Assembly (NCBI GenBank): GCA_024529925.1
Contig: JAFEUB010000771.1
Coordinates: forward strand, 204,190-268,189
Length of the DNA: 64,000 nt
Direction of reading: 5' to 3'
Origin: Ophthalmolycus amberensis
Lineage: Eukaryota > Chordata > Actinopteri > Perciformes > Zoarcidae
Shown piece by piece: positions 27,801 to 36,492 of the stretch. The position numbers and the translations under genes were made by a program. Each line of letters starts with the position of its first letter. Within the stretch, counting starts at the first letter, position 1. The notes beneath the pieces are model-generated. The model saw nothing but the letters and a program-made list of their open reading frames with translations, was not told where the DNA came from and ran no database searches.

Positions 27801-30800
27801 GGGGGGGGGGACAGCAGTAAAATGTAACCCTGGCGGAGGTAAAGAAATTGTGAGAGGGAATGAAGAAAAAAAAAAAAAAAGAGTTTGGCCAAATCCCCAA
27901 CGGGCCAAATAACAGAATCAAAACCTCAGCAGGAGACCTTGAAGACCCTGCAGTACCTGCCTTTAAAGTGTCTGTTTCTCAGGCAAGAGCGGTCATTTCA
28001 TTTCATTTCTATGGAGATGAGCTGACGAACATGCACACGCAGACATCCACAAGGCCACACACATAGATAGAGAAAAACTGAATGCTCACGTCTACATGCA
28101 CGTACACATCTCCAAACATGCCCTCAAGTACTACTAAGAAAAGGTAGCAAACAGGCAAGTGGAGTCGCAGCATGAGAGGAAATAGCTCAGCTGTTGAACG
28201 AGCAGCAGAGGAAAGACGGCGTTTGCTTAGATTTTAGGAGGAAATACATGCAAGTCGTAACTAGCCACCTCGAAGTGAAGTCGTGTTTAAAGACTTTTAC
28301 AGATACCACACATGCATGTGAATGCAGGCGCATGCAGAAATGGACACATACACTTAAACTTACTTGGGTAGGTAGGGGTTTAGGTCTGCAAGACGAATCA
28401 CTTTAGATGAAGGACCTGGAGAAGTGCTGGACGCCTTCATGGGTGAGGCCTGCATGGGTGACGCCTTCATGGGTGACGCCTTCATGGGTGAGCCCTTCAT
28501 GGGTGAGGCCTTCATGGGTGAGGCCTTCATGGGTGAGGCCTTCATGGGTGAGGCCTGCATGGGTGACGCCTTCATGGGTGACGCCTTCATGGGTGACGCC
28601 TTCATGGGTGACGCCTTCATGGGTGACGCCTTCATGGGTGACTTTCCCACAAAACCTTTTTCATGGCCTCGGGGAGGAGAAAGGGCTGCAGGGAAACAAG
28701 GTGAGATACTTACTGCACACAAGCACTCCAAATGTACAAGTTGACAATTTAATAGTAATAAAATATTAGTACATTTATTGAACAATTGTTCTGTATTATT
28801 TATACAAAACTTAAATATCTTCAGGTTTGATTTTAACTGACCAATCACTAGAGATGTCGGGGTAGTTGTCCCATATAGACCTGGTGTTTATTCTGAGTAC
28901 AATGTTTTAGATTACGTGTAAGGGTTAAAGATTCACAATGAATTGAAAAGAAGTGGCAGTCGTAGCTTAACGTTACGGTACATACACAAATGAGGAAGAC
29001 TCGAGAAGAGTAAAGAGGGGCCGTGACTCGCCGACAAAGATGCAGGGAAACAGAAGCTATGCCAGAGTCTCTACCAGCCGTACGACAGTTAAATAATACA
29101 TTTTTTCCAAACATCAAAGCAGAGTGCTGTTCGGATTTCAAAGTAATACTTTTAATCAATTTAGAACAGTCTTGTTAGTCGCTTTAATGTCGTCTGCAGC
29201 GGTCTCCAATGACGTATTTTTTAGTCCTGTGTTCCTGCGCTCTGCTGACAGCGGCTTGACACTGGGCGTTACCACCCATGGCGCTGATTGGCTAATCGTT
29301 GTTCAACCCCGTGGCTTGATAATTTTTTTTTTAATGGCTAGACCGCTGTTTCATGTCACGATGGCGGACAAGTCAGTCAAGTTGAACACAGTGGAGTGGG
29401 CGGATTCAAAAGGTCTGTCACCAATATTCCATGAAATGAAACAAATAAAAAGACTCTACTGATTAGCATTACACTATACCATTGCAAAAATTCTACACAT
29501 TGTTCCTCCTGTCAAATTTGGTGCCCATTACCCCAAATGCAAGTTGACGGCCAACAAAATGAGATTCAGATTTGCTAGTAGCGGCTAATGTGGGCTCGAG
29601 CCGACGGCCTCAAGCAGAAACGAGGTGCGTGTTCATATTCTTTAAATAATTTTTCTTCATCGAATGTCTAAAAGTTTCTCAAACTGTGAGCTACGCATTT
29701 CATCAAATCCCATGTAAAGGTTATGAAGATACCGATACGTATCCGATAGACCTACCAGTTCACCAGGCTCTACAAACTGAAACACTTTAGAAAATGATTT
29801 CAGCGATTATAAAACACTAGTGATACTCTCACCTCATCATGTAAGCAGCTGCCAAAATTATAAGCTGCCCGAGAAAGTTAAACTCTCCCCACAGATCTCC
29901 CTGTAGAGTTACTCATCTCCCTTTTAATAACATCAGTTTGTGCCAAAGAATGAAACAGTTTTTCTTCTTATGCAACATGAATCAATTATTCATGTCATAA
30001 TTACTGTACTTGTGCCTTCTGGTAAAAGGAAAACAAATAATTAAGATTAGTTGTCAGAATATCAATCAAGGACCTACACATTTATTTATAAATACTGTTC
30101 TTAACCTGTAAAGATTTCATATTTAGTTTGAGGTTAAGAGGGTATTATGCTCATTTTCAAAAAAGTAAAATGGTTATTTAAATATATATTAAAGTATGTA
30201 TGAAGCTCAGATGCTTTTAATAATCAATCATAATGTATTTATCATGGTGTGTAATAAAACCCCTAATGTCTAATCAATCAAGCAGAGATTTTTTTATAAC
30301 AGTGTCCTCGTGTTTAATTACTATATTTATATCATCAGTCATGGTAAGGTGTGCGCGTTCTCTGAGACCCAATATAAAAGCTCACATACCAAAAGAAAAA
30401 AAACACAACTACTTAGAACAAAGTAAAGAACAAGTTCCCTTTGTTTCAAAAACAACTGATCTGCTGTTACATTTATTTTACCAAAGATAATGCCAGAAAA
30501 CTTTTGAGAGTCCGAGGCAGCCCACTGAATCACAAGGTGCCATTCTCACCTCCCACGATAAAGTCGCATCAGCCCCACCATCAGTGATTCAGGCGAGACG
30601 GTTGGCTGTTGTCAAAATATATCGCCGGCAACGCCTCACTTTGGCACGATCATATTGAGGAACAGCATTTGCGGGAAGAATTGTCGGGGATGAAATAATG
30701 TCATTCCACAGAGACCCCTCCCCCGATATGAGCTCCTGTACTGGAGCACAACAAATACTCACCTCTATGACACCCTCCTTTGCAGGTGTGTGCTATATAC

Positions 30801-30803
30801 TCG

Positions 30804-30844
<41 letters not shown>

Positions 30845-33800
30845 TTCCTTGGGGAAATCACAGCTTGAACAGCTATTTTCAGGCGAGGAGTAATTAACAT
30901 CAATATTCATACACACGCAATCCGAATGGAGTGTTTAGAGGGAAGAAGCAAAAGGAGAGAAAGAGTTGATAGGTGTTGACTTGGGGGAGATACTATAGGA
31001 AGAGAGAAAATTAGAAATATATAGACAAGAAAAAGGCAATAAATAGAGAAAGCGAGTGTGTAAAAGTGTGTGTGTGAGCGAGAGAGAGGATTGGAGGGAA
31101 AGAGTTGCGAGGACAAAGGAAACCTGCAGAGAATAGTTAGTGATGAATAATTAATATATTTTTAACTGCACTTCAACGAGTGCAGATCTCTTTTTGGAAT
31201 TTGAACATCACCTGCGAAACAATTTGAAGGTAGTCTATTTCAAGGGCTGCTGCTGCCGATGAATATTTAAATGAGAACACAGAACTGTCAGTGACTACTG
31301 TGTCACAACCTTTGGCGCTACACCTAATGCTGGAGGAGGAATAGCAACAAATTAATTTCAGAATACTAAAACTGAGAGTCAAATGTTGATGTTACAACGT
31401 CGCTTGTGACTGACGGAGCTTACAAGGAATGCCATAAACGATAATAAATGCTAAAAACATCTGAAAATGTATTCCTTCAAACACTGCTGACACCACAGAA
31501 AAACTGTTATGACCACATCCTCTCACTCCAACGATGGCAGAGGTCAGACTTCACTACAGAGCAGAATGCCCGGAGGTGACAGGGAGTGCTTTCCAGTCAG
31601 CTAATTACACTTTCTCCTGCCCCCCCCCCCATACACTTGTTCTTGCCCTGGAAAATAACCAAGGTCTTCATCAAAAGAAGATACGTCTCGGAGAAGACGA
31701 GGAGCGTGGAACCACAGGCGTATCCTATAAAGGCTTATCTGATGGGACAGAAAAGGAATAGACAGCAACATTGTTGCATAAATGAAATACGAGAAACAAA
31801 CGGCACCAATGTGAGCTCTAACCTTTTTTAAATATTTAACCAGAAAATAAAATCGGAACCGCATAAGAATCAGAAATTTTTTATTTTCTGCCGTTCTGCT
31901 TTAAGTAAATCTTGGCTCAAGAGCGGCACAGTTGCAGTTATTATTACGGTAGTCCTGTGATATCCAGCCTGAGCAGGATAAAGCTACTGTACCTGCAGCC
32001 TTTCACAGACAAATTGAACATTTTACTGCGCCATCTTGTCTGTGCCATTCTTTCAGCAATAAACACGTTTATTTGTCCATTGATGGTATTTATATCATGC
32101 CCTGACGCAGCAATGGATCAGTAATTGCTACTGGAGCAGCAGCCTTCTCTTAAAAATGACCCTGAGAGAGCGAGGATGTCCCGTTTGGTAAATACGGGAC
32201 ATTACCGTCTTTGCTGAAGGAGAGTGAAGTCTTCACACAGGCTGGAATCCAGACACTTAGAGAAAACAGCAGCCTACCCAGTCATTACATGGCCCCGCAG
32301 CTCATTGGAAACGCTTCATGTGTTGCACTTAGCAATCTTGTAAATGTACACGAGTGTCTCGTTTTACTGGAAAGGAATCAAAAACATTCAGCAGGAGAAA
32401 ATACTTTGAGATGTTAAGGATGCCACTCGTTTTGGGCTCTTAATGCAGGACCATGTCATCAACAGACCAATTACACCGAAAAGCAGGTTCTCTAGATCTG
32501 GAGGGAACTCTGAGGTAACACGATTCAAATGATTTAAACTAGGAAGGAGTCTGATAACCTCCTGAATGCTAAGCCTCATCCTTGCTCAGTCAAATCTCTC
32601 TCTCTCTGTGTGCATCACTACGAGGGGATTCAGTCCACAACACAATATTCATGAAGCCATGAACTGGAGGAGCCATCGGCCCACACAAGCTCCCTCAGTC
32701 ACAACACACTCACACACAATATGTACCAAGCACTCATTATCCACCCACATGCCTACATCCTCCACCGAGGAGGACTGCCGGGTACGTTTCTGACACATAA
32801 CAATATCCATGTTGATGCTGAGAGCATTCGGTGGTCTAAAACAAGTGAGTGAAACAAAGACCGAGCTAATAAAAGAAGATCCACTAAAACACAGGCTACT
32901 TTAGGCATGATACATGGCACCAGCCCTTTTGGCAGAGACCCAAGCATTATTTGGCGGTCCTATTCGGTTCTGAAATACGGTTGGTGGTAAAACAGTGAAA
33001 GGTGCGAGTTATGGACTCCACTAGCCGCAGTGGCCAGTGGGCAAGATAGTTTCCTGCTCTGCTGGCAGAGCAGTAAATATGATAAAAGTGCACAATGTCA
33101 GAAGAGAATAGCACACTTCAGCTGAAGGAACTGCGTTCTTCCATCTAGTTGTGAACTCACTCAGACGACATCCTTTGAACAGCGAAGAGCAATGAATATC
33201 AACAGGAATGAAAACCAGGATTTACTTGCGAGTCCATAGAGCTGGTTTAAGTGCGCTGCAGTAAACGGGATTGAAAACTGAACGAGAAAACACTCGGTTG
33301 GTCCAAAGTTATGGATGCAGAAGAGTATTGAGGTTAAAAAAAAATATTTTTTTTAAAAACAAGCGGAGAGGACTGCAAATCAATAATCAGCACATTTCTC
33401 TCACAAGGTAAGTAGCTCCCTCTGCTGGTTACATAAGACTTCACCACATTATTCAGACCACAGTGTTAAACAATGTTGAGATCTGAGAACAGAGTGAACT
33501 CTTGAGAAGCAGAGGGTTTCCAAGAAAACGAGACAATTCATCATCTAACCGTGAAGCTCATACTTTAGTCCAAATTCTGTTGAATTTGAAAATCCTAACT
33601 TGTTTTCCTGACTTCCTCTTATTAGTCATTAATACGGTTCGGTCTTCTATAAGCAGTACATTTGAAGAGTCTTCTGCATGACGTCACAATAAAGAATCAA
33701 TTCTGTGACTTCTCGTCAACAAAACTGTATTCAGCTTGAGCAAAGGCCTAATGCTCAATGCTCAAATTAGATCTTGTTTGTATTAGTGAGGTATTTAATT

Positions 33801-34568
33801 GCTGTAATCGGGCACAGCAAATGAGTACAATAAATCTATAGGACATGTAATATCATGAACGGAGAGCTTGAGGGCCTCTGGGTGCAGCAATGTTTTGCTG
33901 CGTCTAACAATGATTTATTCAGACATCTCTGCCTTGCATGCAGTTGCTTGGGGAAAACATCCAGATATATTTTTAGTACCGGTATAAACACTATTTCTGC
34001 CATTGGCTAAACAAAAAACGCACTATAGAGATTTTTTACACCCTAAGTGACTCCGATAACTTTAGCAACCTCTGTGTCTGTCAGCGTTGTATCGAGTCTG
34101 CATCAGCCTCATGCTACTCTCTTGTACATGGAGAGCAATGGTTCAGCTGTTGCATATTCTTGCTATATCTAGAACTGTCAGTGCAGTAATCAATACGTGT
34201 GCGGTTGAGAGATACAAGTTCATCCAATTTATTTGCTGTAGAAAAGGTTTCATAAAAACAAAGTTGATACTTACTGCTCCTTGTGCTCCAGTTGGGAAAA
34301 CCAGAATAACGAAATATGATGCAGCTCAACGCTAATCACATCTGTCTTAAGTTACTGCTGCTGAGCATGAGAAGTCAACACGAAAAGCGACATCTGCCAT
34401 GTAAGTGACTAATAAACCAATAAGAAAGAATCTCAGAGATTCTGTTGGGTTTGTCCTGACAAGAACTGGTATCAGAAATAAAAAACTGCAGGTATATCAT
34501 TATCATGGCAGTGATAATTGACAAAAATGTTACAGCATTTATGTATAATGCCTGAGGTGACAAGATAA

Positions 34569-34617
<49 letters not shown>

Positions 34618-36107
34618 CACATACAAAGTCTTTGCTGTGACACTCACTGTTGTTGTTCTTGTAGGAGGGTCCGGGTTCTGCAGCAGATGGAGGGGATGCC
34701 GGGACAGACTTCTGTGGAGATGATGTCTTACCTGCAGGTTGAACAAACACCATAAAGAGACCTGCAGACGCTGTTCATTACAGTTACTAACTTTATGCAT
34801 TTTAAAAGAATAATACCAGCTATATTATACAGAGTGGGATTTCCAATCTTCCCTCCGGTTTTCTCGGCCGATTGCAGAACCTCCATGTCCAGCACAACCA
34901 CCACATGCCTGGAAGGAAGTTACAATAATGCCAAAAGGGGAATTACACGCAACAAACAAACATGGAGAAGGGAGCAGGAAGTAAGGACATGCAAATGAAA
35001 CCACATACCTGCCATCTTGCAATATGTTGCAGATAGTCTTCTTCACCATACACACACAATTAGGTAGCCAGGATGTTCTCTTCTGGCAGATGGTTCAATT
35101 GTATGGCCAACAGGAAGGCTACATACACAAACACATACAAATGTATTCATGTACAGCAAAAAAAAACAAAGTTACATATGCATCATTGGTACTTGACTAT
35201 CTTCTGAGGTGCACATTTGCTTAGAGCTACTGTCGGTCTTTGTAATTTATGATATTACCCTTGTTAGATTTAACACACGTGTCTGTCAACTTGCTACCAA
35301 AAGGCCAAACCCACAGTCTGACTGTTTATTGGCTTCTGCAAATTACTCACACGACCAGGAGTGCCTGCCATCACTCAGCATGAGCCGGAACCTGGTCGCA
35401 CCAGAACCACTGGTGAACTGAAGGATGTTCTGACAAACACAGAGGGAAGGAAGGGTTGTAAAAGTAAAAACTCTCATCATGACACTAGACATTTGACAGA
35501 GCCATGAGGATGTATTCATTCTACCACCCTGTGTACAAACCACATATAATCACAGTAATATCAAAGATAATCTTCACATAATTACATTCAGCTGAGAAGC
35601 TCTCTCAATGCTGAATTGATTATCTTTGGATATTGATTAACAATAGAAATATTTCAATACAATACACCTGGATTGTTTGGTAAAGTGGACTCTCAGAATG
35701 TACTTACCAGCAGCTGCAGCACGACATCAGTGTCCATTTGTGAGCCGTTGACCAGAGCCTGGACAATAACACACATGGACTTGTTAGTTTCTACTGCCTC
35801 ACACTACCATGCTACTAATGCAAAGTTACAGTACAACATTACTTCGAAAGATTCATGAAGTGCCAATTGTTTTGTACTACTGTTAAGCAGTAGTGGACAA
35901 ACAGAGCGGGACTAACGTTACATCAGACTGTCCTGGTGTTGTGAGTTATCTCATTAGCTGGCATTGCTAACAGCTGCAGCTAGCAGATCCACACTGCTAA
36001 ACACTATAGGCTGGTATTTCAAGTACAGAACAAAAACAACGTTTATATTCAGTTGTGTACATTTTTATGCTTACTTCAACTGCTCCCTCTGTGAGTTTTA
36101 CACTCAT
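5223..36107 (-). CDS. rpa1: rpa1 gene: replication protein A 70 kDa DNA-binding subunit (16 of probably 17 coding exons)
   Basis: RPA1 is the large subunit of the nuclear RPA heterotrimer that coats single-stranded DNA in replication, repair and checkpoint signalling. Spliced minus-strand exons, from the start: 36075-36107, 35708-35758, 35351-35429, 35009-35118, 34817-34908, 34648-34731, 28364-28685, 26227-26329, 26043-26111, 23627-23819, 15301-15437, 14136-14284, 12015-12144, 5690-5866, 5416-5523 and 5223-5309. All junctions are GT/AG and phases agree. Frame-corrected they give 641 codons; human RPA1 has 616 residues in total. Domain order: RPA70N (1-121), linker (122-256), DBD-A (257-378), DBD-B (379-about 480), DBD-C with a zinc finger (from about 510). 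Aromatic ssDNA contacts are kept: F299 and Y330 in DBD-A, W421 and F446 in DBD-B (human F238, F269, W361, F386). Zinc ligands are C540, C545, C559 and C562. Two oddities: a 1-base insertion in exon 4 creates a stop, and exon 7 carries a 70-residue repeat array. The last exon (about 33 codons, expected from human) was not found. Confidence 0.96.
5388..5411. repeat. (GT)n microsatellite next to the rpa1 exon 15 donor
   Basis: GT run on the plus strand, which is CA on the rpa1 transcript. It begins only a few bases inside the intron after the exon 15 5' splice site. Confidence 0.93.
5416..5523 (-). CDS. rpa1: rpa1 exon 15, DBD-C
   Basis: Encodes ANLADFGDNQWVTCFQETAE and ILLGHSAETLGQLRDT, matching human VNIADFQENQWVTVFQESAE. 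Donor GTGAGA is followed at once by a CA microsatellite on the transcribed strand. 36 codons. Confidence 0.95.
5690..5866 (-). CDS. rpa1: rpa1 exon 14, DBD-C zinc finger
   Basis: Encodes ADYFSCLATLLYIRKETCLY and the zinc ribbon ACPSADC..YRCEKC, ending FPNFKYRLLLS. The four Cys have human spacing (5, 14 and 3 residues). 59 codons, phase 0, donor GTAAGT. Confidence 0.98.
7052..7480 (+). mobile_element. Degenerate Tc1/mariner-like transposase remnant
   Basis: A reading frame includes KRLVCRRLLAKGTRRQVAQA and RGFTRSQYER, resembling the second helix-turn-helix region. About 170 bp later LVWSDEFQS resembles the first catalytic Asp motif (W-S-D-E) of Tc1-type DDE transposases. A poly-A interruption and stops show it is dead. 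No terminal repeats were identified. Confidence 0.45.
8778..8819. repeat. (ACGC)n/(CA)n microsatellite
   Basis: Tandem ACGC units with a short CA interruption. Confidence 0.9.
9785..9818. repeat. (CA)n microsatellite
   Basis: Uninterrupted CA run of about 34 bp. Confidence 0.93.
11389..12014. repeat. Minisatellite, about 22 copies of a 27-30-bp unit, in rpa1 intron 13
   Basis: The core CACCGCCATGTGCCGTGTGT is repeated about 22 times. Early units end GTGCAYGC, middle units end GTCCACTG or ATCCACTG, and the last four are 2 bp longer (GTGTATCCACTG). Middle units follow a higher-order trimer (GTCC, GTCC, ATCC). No stop codon occurs in the unit in most frames, which makes long spurious open frames on both strands. 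The array ends exactly at the donor of rpa1 exon 13. Confidence 0.97.
12015..12144 (-). CDS. rpa1: rpa1 exon 13, DBD-B to DBD-C connector
   Basis: Encodes YDQGGYAIDSQSLTETWSAG, then TNWKTLSDVKNEQLGHGEK, matching human WFDAEGQALDGVS..NTNWKTLYEVK. The acceptor is CACTATAG. The exon stops at GAGAAG|GTGCAG, and the GTGCAGTGG donor is already the first base pairs of a 28-bp minisatellite array filling the intron start. Confidence 0.93.
12145..14135. other. rpa1 intron 12
   Basis: Noncoding. It holds a C-rich tract near 13219-13245, a short CA/C microsatellite (13513-13550) and a CCAT repeat (13773-13801). Nothing else recognised. Confidence 0.7.
13773..13801. repeat. (CCAT)n microsatellite
   Basis: About seven CCAT tetranucleotide units. 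Confidence 0.92.
14136..14284 (-). CDS. rpa1: rpa1 exon 12, DBD-B
   Basis: Encodes AEKFDGSRQPVVAIKGARLS and DFGGRSLSATFNSTVMVNPD, with the Phe equal to human F386. Ends in phase 2 within the Trp codon of LRAW. Acceptor GCTTCTCCAG, donor GTGAGT. Confidence 0.96.
14417..14939 (-). mobile_element. Internally deleted Tc1-like transposon with TA target duplication
   Basis: About 100-bp inverted terminal repeats (left CAGCGGGTAAAATAAGTAGT, right ending CGTATTTCACCCGCTG) are flanked by TA on both sides (14415-14416 and 14940-14941). Inside, the minus strand codes for the C-terminal end of a Tc1 transposase: DFNPIENLWEELKIRVHRRG, a frame slip, then EEWAKTTPEQCMRL and a terminal NKGFCTKY. The N-terminal two thirds of the transposase are gone, so the copy cannot move by itself. 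It lies in rpa1 intron 11. Confidence 0.85.
15301..15437 (-). CDS. rpa1: rpa1 exon 11, DBD-B
   Basis: Encodes VIGVCKSADDVSRITMKNSR, then EVSKRVLNLMDTTGKVVAVT and VWGED, which includes the DBD-B stacking Trp (human W361). Donor GTAATA is a weaker GT site. The 8.2-kb intron before it contains the LINE. Confidence 0.96.
15438..18239. other. rpa1 intron 10, portion 3' of the LINE in gene sense
   Basis: Noncoding, AT-rich, with a short GA tract (16896-16914). No gene or clear repeat recognised. Confidence 0.6.
18512..19164. mobile_element. Solo LTR (653 bp) inserted in the LINE
   Basis: The segment begins TGTAAGAAATTTGAACATTG and ends GATTCATCCTCAACA, giving the TG..CA ends of an LTR. It is flanked by the 4-bp duplication GGAG (18508-18511 and 19165-19168). 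Removing it and one GGAG restores the LINE sense CTGTTCCAACTCCTCCCC and then the LPSGRRYR codons. No internal retroelement genes remain, as expected from LTR-LTR recombination. Family unassigned; a 4-bp duplication fits Gypsy-type elements. Confidence 0.75.
19160..20427 (-). pseudogene. LINE reverse transcriptase domain (broken ORF2)
   Basis: Continuous similarity to CR1/Rex-type reverse transcriptase, with at least two frame changes (near 20175 and near 19510). The catalytic FADD box and the thumb-like region (KKAQQRLYFLRQLRKFNLPQ) are still readable. Its last residues run into the inserted LTR and end early. Confidence 0.85.
20595..20618. repeat. Poly-G run (24 G) within the LINE
   Basis: Homopolymer lying in the spacer between the endonuclease and reverse transcriptase regions of the LINE. 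Confidence 0.9.
22160..22360. other. GC-rich segment of unknown nature beside the LINE 5' end
   Basis: Much richer in G and C than its AT-rich surroundings, with phrases such as GGAGGTGGCCCATTGTGAGC and CCAATGGAGCTCCAGCAGCC. It could be part of the LINE 5' UTR, an older element or a CpG-rich relic. I do not recognise it. Confidence 0.35.
22361..23626. other. rpa1 intron 10, portion before exon 10 boundary
   Basis: AT-rich noncoding sequence. No gene, repeat or RNA recognised. Confidence 0.6.
23627..23819 (-). CDS. rpa1: rpa1 exon 10, DBD-A end and A-B connector
   Basis: Contains VYFITKATLKIANKQY and LKNDYEMTLHAQSSIVPCDD, then the connector to DBD-B. The Tyr after ANKQ replaces human F269, a conservative aromatic change. 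Acceptor CCCGTAG, donor GTAAGA; exits in phase 1. Confidence 0.96.
23820..26042. other. rpa1 intron 9
   Basis: Noncoding. Nothing recognised beyond low-complexity stretches. Confidence 0.6.
26043..26111 (-). CDS. rpa1: rpa1 exon 9, DBD-A
   Basis: Encodes GEIKITAFNNEVDRFFSLVE and QGK, including the stacking Phe equivalent to human F238. 23 codons, phase 0 on both sides, donor GTGAGC. Confidence 0.96.
26227..26329 (-). CDS. rpa1: rpa1 exon 8, DBD-A start
   Basis: Encodes WTIRARVSNKSSIRTWSNSR and GEGKLFSFEMVDES, nearly identical to human DBD-A. It includes the residues equivalent to W212, R216 and K220. Acceptor CATCCTTAG, donor GTGAGT. Confidence 0.97.
26330..28363. other. rpa1 intron 7
   Basis: Noncoding. 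Contains A-rich runs (26817-26836, 27864-27880) and a G run near 27799-27810. No gene recognised. Confidence 0.6.
28364..28685 (-). CDS. rpa1: rpa1 exon 7, linker with in-frame 15-bp minisatellite
   Basis: This 322-bp exon opens with LSPPRGHEKGFVGK, runs through 14 tandem pentapeptides SPM[K/Q][A/G], and closes with KVIRLADLNPYLPK, which is the conserved entry to DBD-A (human VPIASLTPYQSK). Acceptor TTTCCCTGCAG, donor GTAAGT; phases match exons 6 and 8, so the array is read in frame and is part of the protein. The matching human linker has no such repeat. Confidence 0.92.
28433..28642 (-). repeat. Coding minisatellite, 14 x 15 bp, in the rpa1 linker
   Basis: Fourteen units of GCCTTCATGGGTGA[C/G] (plus strand) are read on the minus strand as SPMKA. 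Twelve units give SPMK; two give SPMQ, from GCCTGC variants at 28448 and 28553; one unit at 28493 gives SPMKG. The C/G variation at the last base is synonymous (Ala GCG or GCC) and is clustered in runs, as expected for growth by local duplication. Protein residues about 165-234. Confidence 0.97.
30807..30842. repeat. (GT)n microsatellite
   Basis: Uninterrupted GT run of about 36 bp. Confidence 0.95.
34572..34612. repeat. (AT)n microsatellite
   Basis: About 20 AT units in rpa1 intron 6, about 35 bp downstream (gene sense) of the exon 6 donor. Confidence 0.95.
34648..34731 (-). CDS. rpa1: rpa1 exon 6, flexible linker
   Basis: Codes for a low-complexity linker rich in Ser, Pro and Lys (KTSSPQKSVPASPPSAAEP then GPSYKNNN). 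It joins RPA70N to DBD-A and is poorly conserved in the family. Acceptor CAACCTGCAG, donor GTGAGTG. Confidence 0.88.
34817..34908 (-). CDS. rpa1: rpa1 exon 5
   Basis: Encodes the end of RPA70N: HVVVVLDMEVLQSAEKTG followed by GKIGNPTLYNIA. Acceptor CCTTCCAG, donor GTATTA; phase-2 entry, phase-1 exit. Confidence 0.93.
35009..35118 (-). CDS. rpa1: rpa1 exon 4, carries a 1-base frameshift in this sequence
   Basis: Continues RPA70N with FLLAIQLNHLPEENILAT, then, one base out of frame, NCVCMVKKTICNILQDGR. The two halves align to human residues without a gap if one base near 35060-35062 is removed. As given, the frame reaches TAA directly after ILAT. Exon length is 110; the flanking phases require 109. 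A sequencing or assembly error is more likely than a real null allele, since RPA1 is essential and all downstream exons are intact. Confidence 0.9.
35351..35429 (-). CDS. rpa1: rpa1 exon 3
   Basis: RPA70N segment containing RFRLMLSDGRHSWS, equivalent to human YRLLMSDGLNTLSS. It ends in phase 1 (one base of a Ser codon) at a GTGAGT donor. Confidence 0.92.
35708..35758 (-). CDS. rpa1: rpa1 exon 2
   Basis: Encodes ALVNGSQMDTDVVLQLL, the first strand region of the RPA70N OB fold. Acceptor TTGTCCAG, donor GTAAGT, 17 codons, phase 0 on both sides. Confidence 0.9.
36075..36107 (-). CDS. rpa1: rpa1 exon 1 (start codon)
   Basis: Encodes MSVKLTEGAVE, matching the conserved RPA70 N-terminus (human MVGQLSEGAI). 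It ends at a GTAAGC donor in phase 0. The ATG at 36107-36105 is chosen because it sits exactly at the family's usual start. Confidence 0.9.
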
Positions 36108-36492
36108 GTCGCCCCGGTAAAGTCGCTCTCCAAGCAAGCAGAGTTTGGCTTTTATTTATGCGTAGTCGAGTTACAAGTATGGAACATATCGCGAGAGGAG
36201 CGAGCACAAACGATATTTCAACACCGGATATGGCACATTCGTGCCTTCAAAATAAAGGAGTACATGTGCACGGCAGACATGATTGCTCTTAATGTAAAAT
36301 TGGAAAAGTAACTTAAGTTACCACGCTAATGGTCCTTGAACAACACACTCGGAGGTATATTTTGAAGGTTTTGGTGAGAAACCCCGTTTCAGTCAAGCTA
36401 ACTTGATAGTCGTGCTCCGCAGACGTGCAACGGACTCGAAACAAACCCTGAACTGTCCACCGGGTACTCATGTGGTTTACTTGTAGTTCATG
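36108..36492. promoter_or_regulatory. Head-to-head rpa1/smyd4 bidirectional promoter region
   Basis: Only 385 bp separate the two diverging start codons, so both 5' UTRs and the core promoters must lie here or overlap. It holds a TCGCGAGA element (36189-36196), part of the TCTCGCGAGA motif enriched in vertebrate bidirectional promoters. No obvious TATA box is placed for either gene. Exact start sites cannot be read from sequence. Confidence 0.75.

Larger units (their letters stand above)
28686..34647. other. rpa1 intron 6 (6.0 kb)
   Basis: Noncoding. Contains a GT microsatellite (30807-30842) and an AT microsatellite (34572-34612) close to the exon 6 donor. The segment 29190-29480 resembles dispersed fish repeat sequence but I cannot name it. 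No other exon or RNA gene seen. Confidence 0.6.

Noticed and set aside
28407..28769. Plus-strand open frames (MGDAF and WVTPS repeats) across the coding minisatellite
   Set aside because: Antisense shadow of rpa1 exon 7; the minus strand has the splice sites and conserved flanks.
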